Source: Halanaerobiales bacterium (GTDB lineage Bacteria; Bacillota; Halanaerobiia; Halanaerobiales; M55B127). Taken from it: a stretch of DNA of 5,730 nucleotides. The DNA lies in the NCBI GenBank assembly GCA_021736965.1, contig JAIPEV010000122.1, positions 1-5,730 of the forward strand, given 5' to 3'. Below are positions 4,604-5,730 of the stretch, piece by piece. Within the stretch, counting starts at the first letter, position 1. Each line of letters begins with the position of its first letter. The notes beneath the pieces were generated by a model, which had not been told where the DNA came from, searched no databases, and was given only the letters and a program-made list of their open reading frames with translations. The position numbers were made by a program, and so were the translations under genes.

Positions 4604-4915
4604 TTATATATCACTCCTTTGATATAGTCTGCCACCTAACTTTTCTCTTACTTCTTTCTCTTTTAACCCCTTGTCAAATAATCTTTCTTGCAAATTTAGT
4701 TTTAGGCGTAAATCAAGTGCATGACCATCGCGACCATGCACCCCTTTTGTGCCATGATGACAATTCCAACATAGCAGTATTAAATTGTCTAAGTCATCAT
4801 TGCCACCTTGACTTTTTTTAATTATATGATGTATTTGCAAACCACTTATCCCATCACACAACTCACAACTATCATCAGCACGTTTATATACCTTTTGACG
4901 CGTTGACTTGTTCAT
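4604..4915 (-). CDS. HNH endonuclease, 103 aa
   Basis: This is a compact HNH (McrA-like) nuclease with a structural zinc site. C17xxC20 (CELC) and C49xxC52 (CWNC) form the zinc knuckles. LQIHHIIKKSQGG (26-38) supplies the first catalytic His (H29/H30), DNLILLC holds Asn44, and CHH (52-54) supplies the final His. Residues 60-103 form a basic helical tail (LRLKLNLQERLFDKGLKEK) and end in a segment GGRLYQRSDI. The ATG directly follows the TAA of the coiled-coil gene, with AAAAGGGTGAG as SD. Phage HNH proteins of about 100 aa may nick DNA for packaging with terminase, process recombination, or be homing enzymes. Its place among replication-type genes and beside a second nuclease does not settle which. 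Confidence 0.88.
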   Translation of the reverse strand: MNKSTRQKVYKRADDSCELCDGISGLQIHHIIKKSQGGNDDLDNLILLCWNCHHGTKGVHGRDGHALDLRLKLNLQERLFDKGLKEKEVREKLGGRLYQRSDI

Positions 4916-5293
4916 TTACTCACCCTTTTGTATTGCTTCCATCTCTTTCTGTAAAAGATCAATCTCTATCTTGGTCTGGTATATTTTCTGCATAATAGCT
5001 TCTTTTTCTCCTTCTAGCAAATCTCTCTCATATCTCAATCCAGCCACTTCCGGTAACCCTCTTGCTATCTGGGGCGTCATAGTCCAGGCTACAGGATCTG
5101 TTTTGCCATTCTCACCTTCTACCCCATCCAGTTTAATCCTTATACACTCTTTAGAAAAAGACATTCTATATTTTTGCTCAGCGTCGGCTAACTTGCGGTT
5201 GTATTTTTGTAGTGACTTAATTAGCTTTTTTAGCATATCACGTTCAGCTTGTAAATCTGAATAAGTGTCTTGTGCTGATACATCGTAACTCAT
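4916..5293 (-). CDS. Coiled-coil phage protein, 125 aa, unknown function
   Basis: The start is ATG at 5293-5291, since AAAGGAGG lies five bases upstream; an in-frame ATG at 5329 lacks an SD and runs back into the gap. Residues about 11-45 (YSDLQAERDMLKKLIKSLQK and on) and 84-122 (GLRYERDLLEGEKEAIMQK and on) show heptad-like spacing of Leu/Ile and many charges, indicating two antiparallel helices or a coiled coil. The middle (about 46-83) has FSKECIRIKLDGVEG, then DPVAWTMTPQIARGLPE, and looks like a small globular insert. The shape recalls small phage proteins between replication and nuclease genes, but I recognise no named family. It directly abuts the HNH gene (TAAATG), so coupling is likely. 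Confidence 0.75.
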   Translation of the reverse strand: MSYDVSAQDTYSDLQAERDMLKKLIKSLQKYNRKLADAEQKYRMSFSKECIRIKLDGVEGENGKTDPVAWTMTPQIARGLPEVAGLRYERDLLEGEKEAIMQKIYQTKIEIDLLQKEMEAIQKGE

Positions 5294-5304
5294 GTTAACC
5301 TCCT

Positions 5305-5361
5305 TTATCCACATTTTAAATATCCGCATTCACATACTACACAACCTGACTGGTGTTTTGT
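5305..5361 (-). pseudogene. Possible broken zinc-binding peptide in the 5294-5406 gap
   Basis: This minus-strand frame reads KHQSGCVVCECGYLKCG and ends at a TAA that runs into the next SD (TAAAGGAGG), like true genes here. It has four cysteines in 18 codons, but no usable start codon: a TAA sits just upstream in frame. An unused GGAGG lies about six bases before the open stretch, and another frame offers MKRCGGFKQ from an ATG without SD. A decayed or frameshifted short zinc-ribbon gene would explain this; so would chance. The rest of the gap holds no credible gene, terminator or clear promoter. Confidence 0.25.
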
Positions 5362-5406
5362 TTAAAACCTCCGCATCTTTTCATAAGTGATAACAATTTT
5401 AACAAA

Positions 5407-5730
5407 TTAATTGGTAGAACCTATGCCACCTTTTCTTCTCTCACCTTCAAAACTATCGCCATCAACCAATAAATACTTCTGAAATATTACCTGACAAATA
5501 GCTTCCCCACATTTAATTTTCATTTGTTTGTCACCTTCATTACGTATCTTAATCCATATGTGACCTTCATTATCTTCGTTGTTGTAATAATCAGCATCAA
5601 TTACACCTATTGTATTTGCTAATCTGCAATAATACTTAAAGCCTAAACTTGACCGCGGGTAAGCAAATAAAACTTCATCGGGTTGCATATATGCCTTTAT
5701 CCCTGTTGGTATTTTTATCTCACTACCTGG
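5407..5730 (-). CDS. dut: dUTPase, trimeric type, 5' truncated by the window edge
   Basis: dUTPase hydrolyses dUTP to dUMP and pyrophosphate, which keeps uracil out of DNA and supplies dUMP for thymidylate synthesis. The frame is open to base 5730, so the ATG at 5688 is internal (Met15 of the visible part). The 107 visible residues hold motif 2 (PRSSLGFKY, 25-33), motif 3 (NTIGVIDADYY, 39-49, with the catalytic-loop Asp and Tyr), motif 4 (GEAICQVIF, 75-83) and motif 5 (RKGGIGSTN, 99-107). Motif 1 and the N-terminus lie outside. The NNEDNEGHIW segment after motif 3 is an insert I know from phage and Bacillota dUTPases. Motif 5 has Ile where Phe usually stacks on the uracil, and the last Gly is Asn. 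It is the first gene of the visible run. Confidence 0.93.
   Translation of the reverse strand, partial: PGSEIKIPTGIKAYMQPDEVLFAYPRSSLGFKYYCRLANTIGVIDADYYNNEDNEGHIWIKIRNEGDKQMKIKCGEAICQVIFQKYLLVDGDSFEGERRKGGIGSTN

Noticed and set aside
4594..5264. Two plus-strand ORFs (4594-4821 and 4908-5264)
   Set aside because: They are antisense to the HNH and coiled-coil genes, Leu/Ser-rich as complementary frames of Glu/Lys-rich coding DNA tend to be.
5294..5329. ATG at 5329 as the coiled-coil protein start
   Set aside because: It has no SD, while the ATG at 5293 follows AAAGGAGG by five bases.
5294..5406. Promoter in the gap before the coiled-coil gene
   Set aside because: A TTGTGT with a downstream TATTTA is the best pair I see, but it matches the -35 consensus poorly, so I do not call a promoter.
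1..5730. tRNA genes, CRISPR array, insertion sequence, attachment site or origin
   Set aside because: I saw no cloverleaf-like stretch, no regularly spaced repeats, no transposase and no long terminal inverted repeats or clustered iterons.

Overview
The window looks like part of the early-region or nucleotide-metabolism cluster of a bacteriophage or prophage of a low-GC Gram-positive host (Bacillota, probably a clostridial or Bacillus-like lineage). Reasons: the DNA is AT-rich; every credible gene lies on the minus strand; genes abut or overlap by 1 to 29 bases; Shine-Dalgarno (SD) sequences are long and strong (GGAGGTGAT type) and serve ATG, GTG, TTG and probably CTG starts; and the recognisable products (dUTPase, HNH nuclease, homing-type endonuclease, RNA ligase, dNMP kinase, a ThyX-like protein) are typical phage cargo. 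No structural, lysis, integrase or repressor gene is visible, so temperate or lytic life style cannot be decided.

Layout, in the direction of transcription (high to low coordinates). A 5'-truncated trimeric dUTPase (5407-5730) is followed by a 113-base gap holding a possible broken zinc-binding peptide. Then come a coiled-coil protein (4916-5293), an HNH nuclease (4604-4915), a 38-residue ORF that may be the stump of an interrupted gene (4484-4600), and a 369-residue putative free-standing homing endonuclease with three HTH-like segments, a zinc finger and a PD-(D/E)XK domain (3385-4494). Next are a four-cysteine protein (3195-3401), a 30-residue ORF (3113-3205) and an Rnl2-like RNA ligase (2218-3123). 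After these come two overlapping small genes of 45 and 48 codons (2069-2206, 1926-2072), a dNMP kinase (1406-1945), a 40-residue CxxC/CxxC protein (1281-1403), a 77-residue protein (1055-1288), a ThyX-fold-like protein (429-1040), an eight-cysteine protein (224-436), a one-helix membrane protein (34-222) and the first 13 codons of another gene (1-41).

How the genes may work together. dUTPase makes dUMP and removes dUTP; the dNMP kinase phosphorylates deoxynucleoside monophosphates; the ThyX-like protein resembles flavin-dependent thymidylate synthase but lacks its signature arginines. Together they suggest control of the thymidine or modified-pyrimidine pool. The RNA ligase suggests repair of RNA cut by a host defence nuclease, but no end-healing kinase/phosphatase is in the window.

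The most interesting points are: (1) the endonuclease-to-RNA-ligase block (about 2218-4494) looks more AT-rich than most of its flanks and starts where a small ORF is cut short, suggesting a homing-linked insertion with cargo; (2) the dNMP kinase probably starts at CTG, with the same SD spacing as two TTG starts in the window; (3) the ThyX-like protein has lost the catalytic signature; (4) five microprotein genes under 50 codons fill apparent gaps; and (5) two hairpins sit in suggestive places. All functional statements rest on motif reading by eye.
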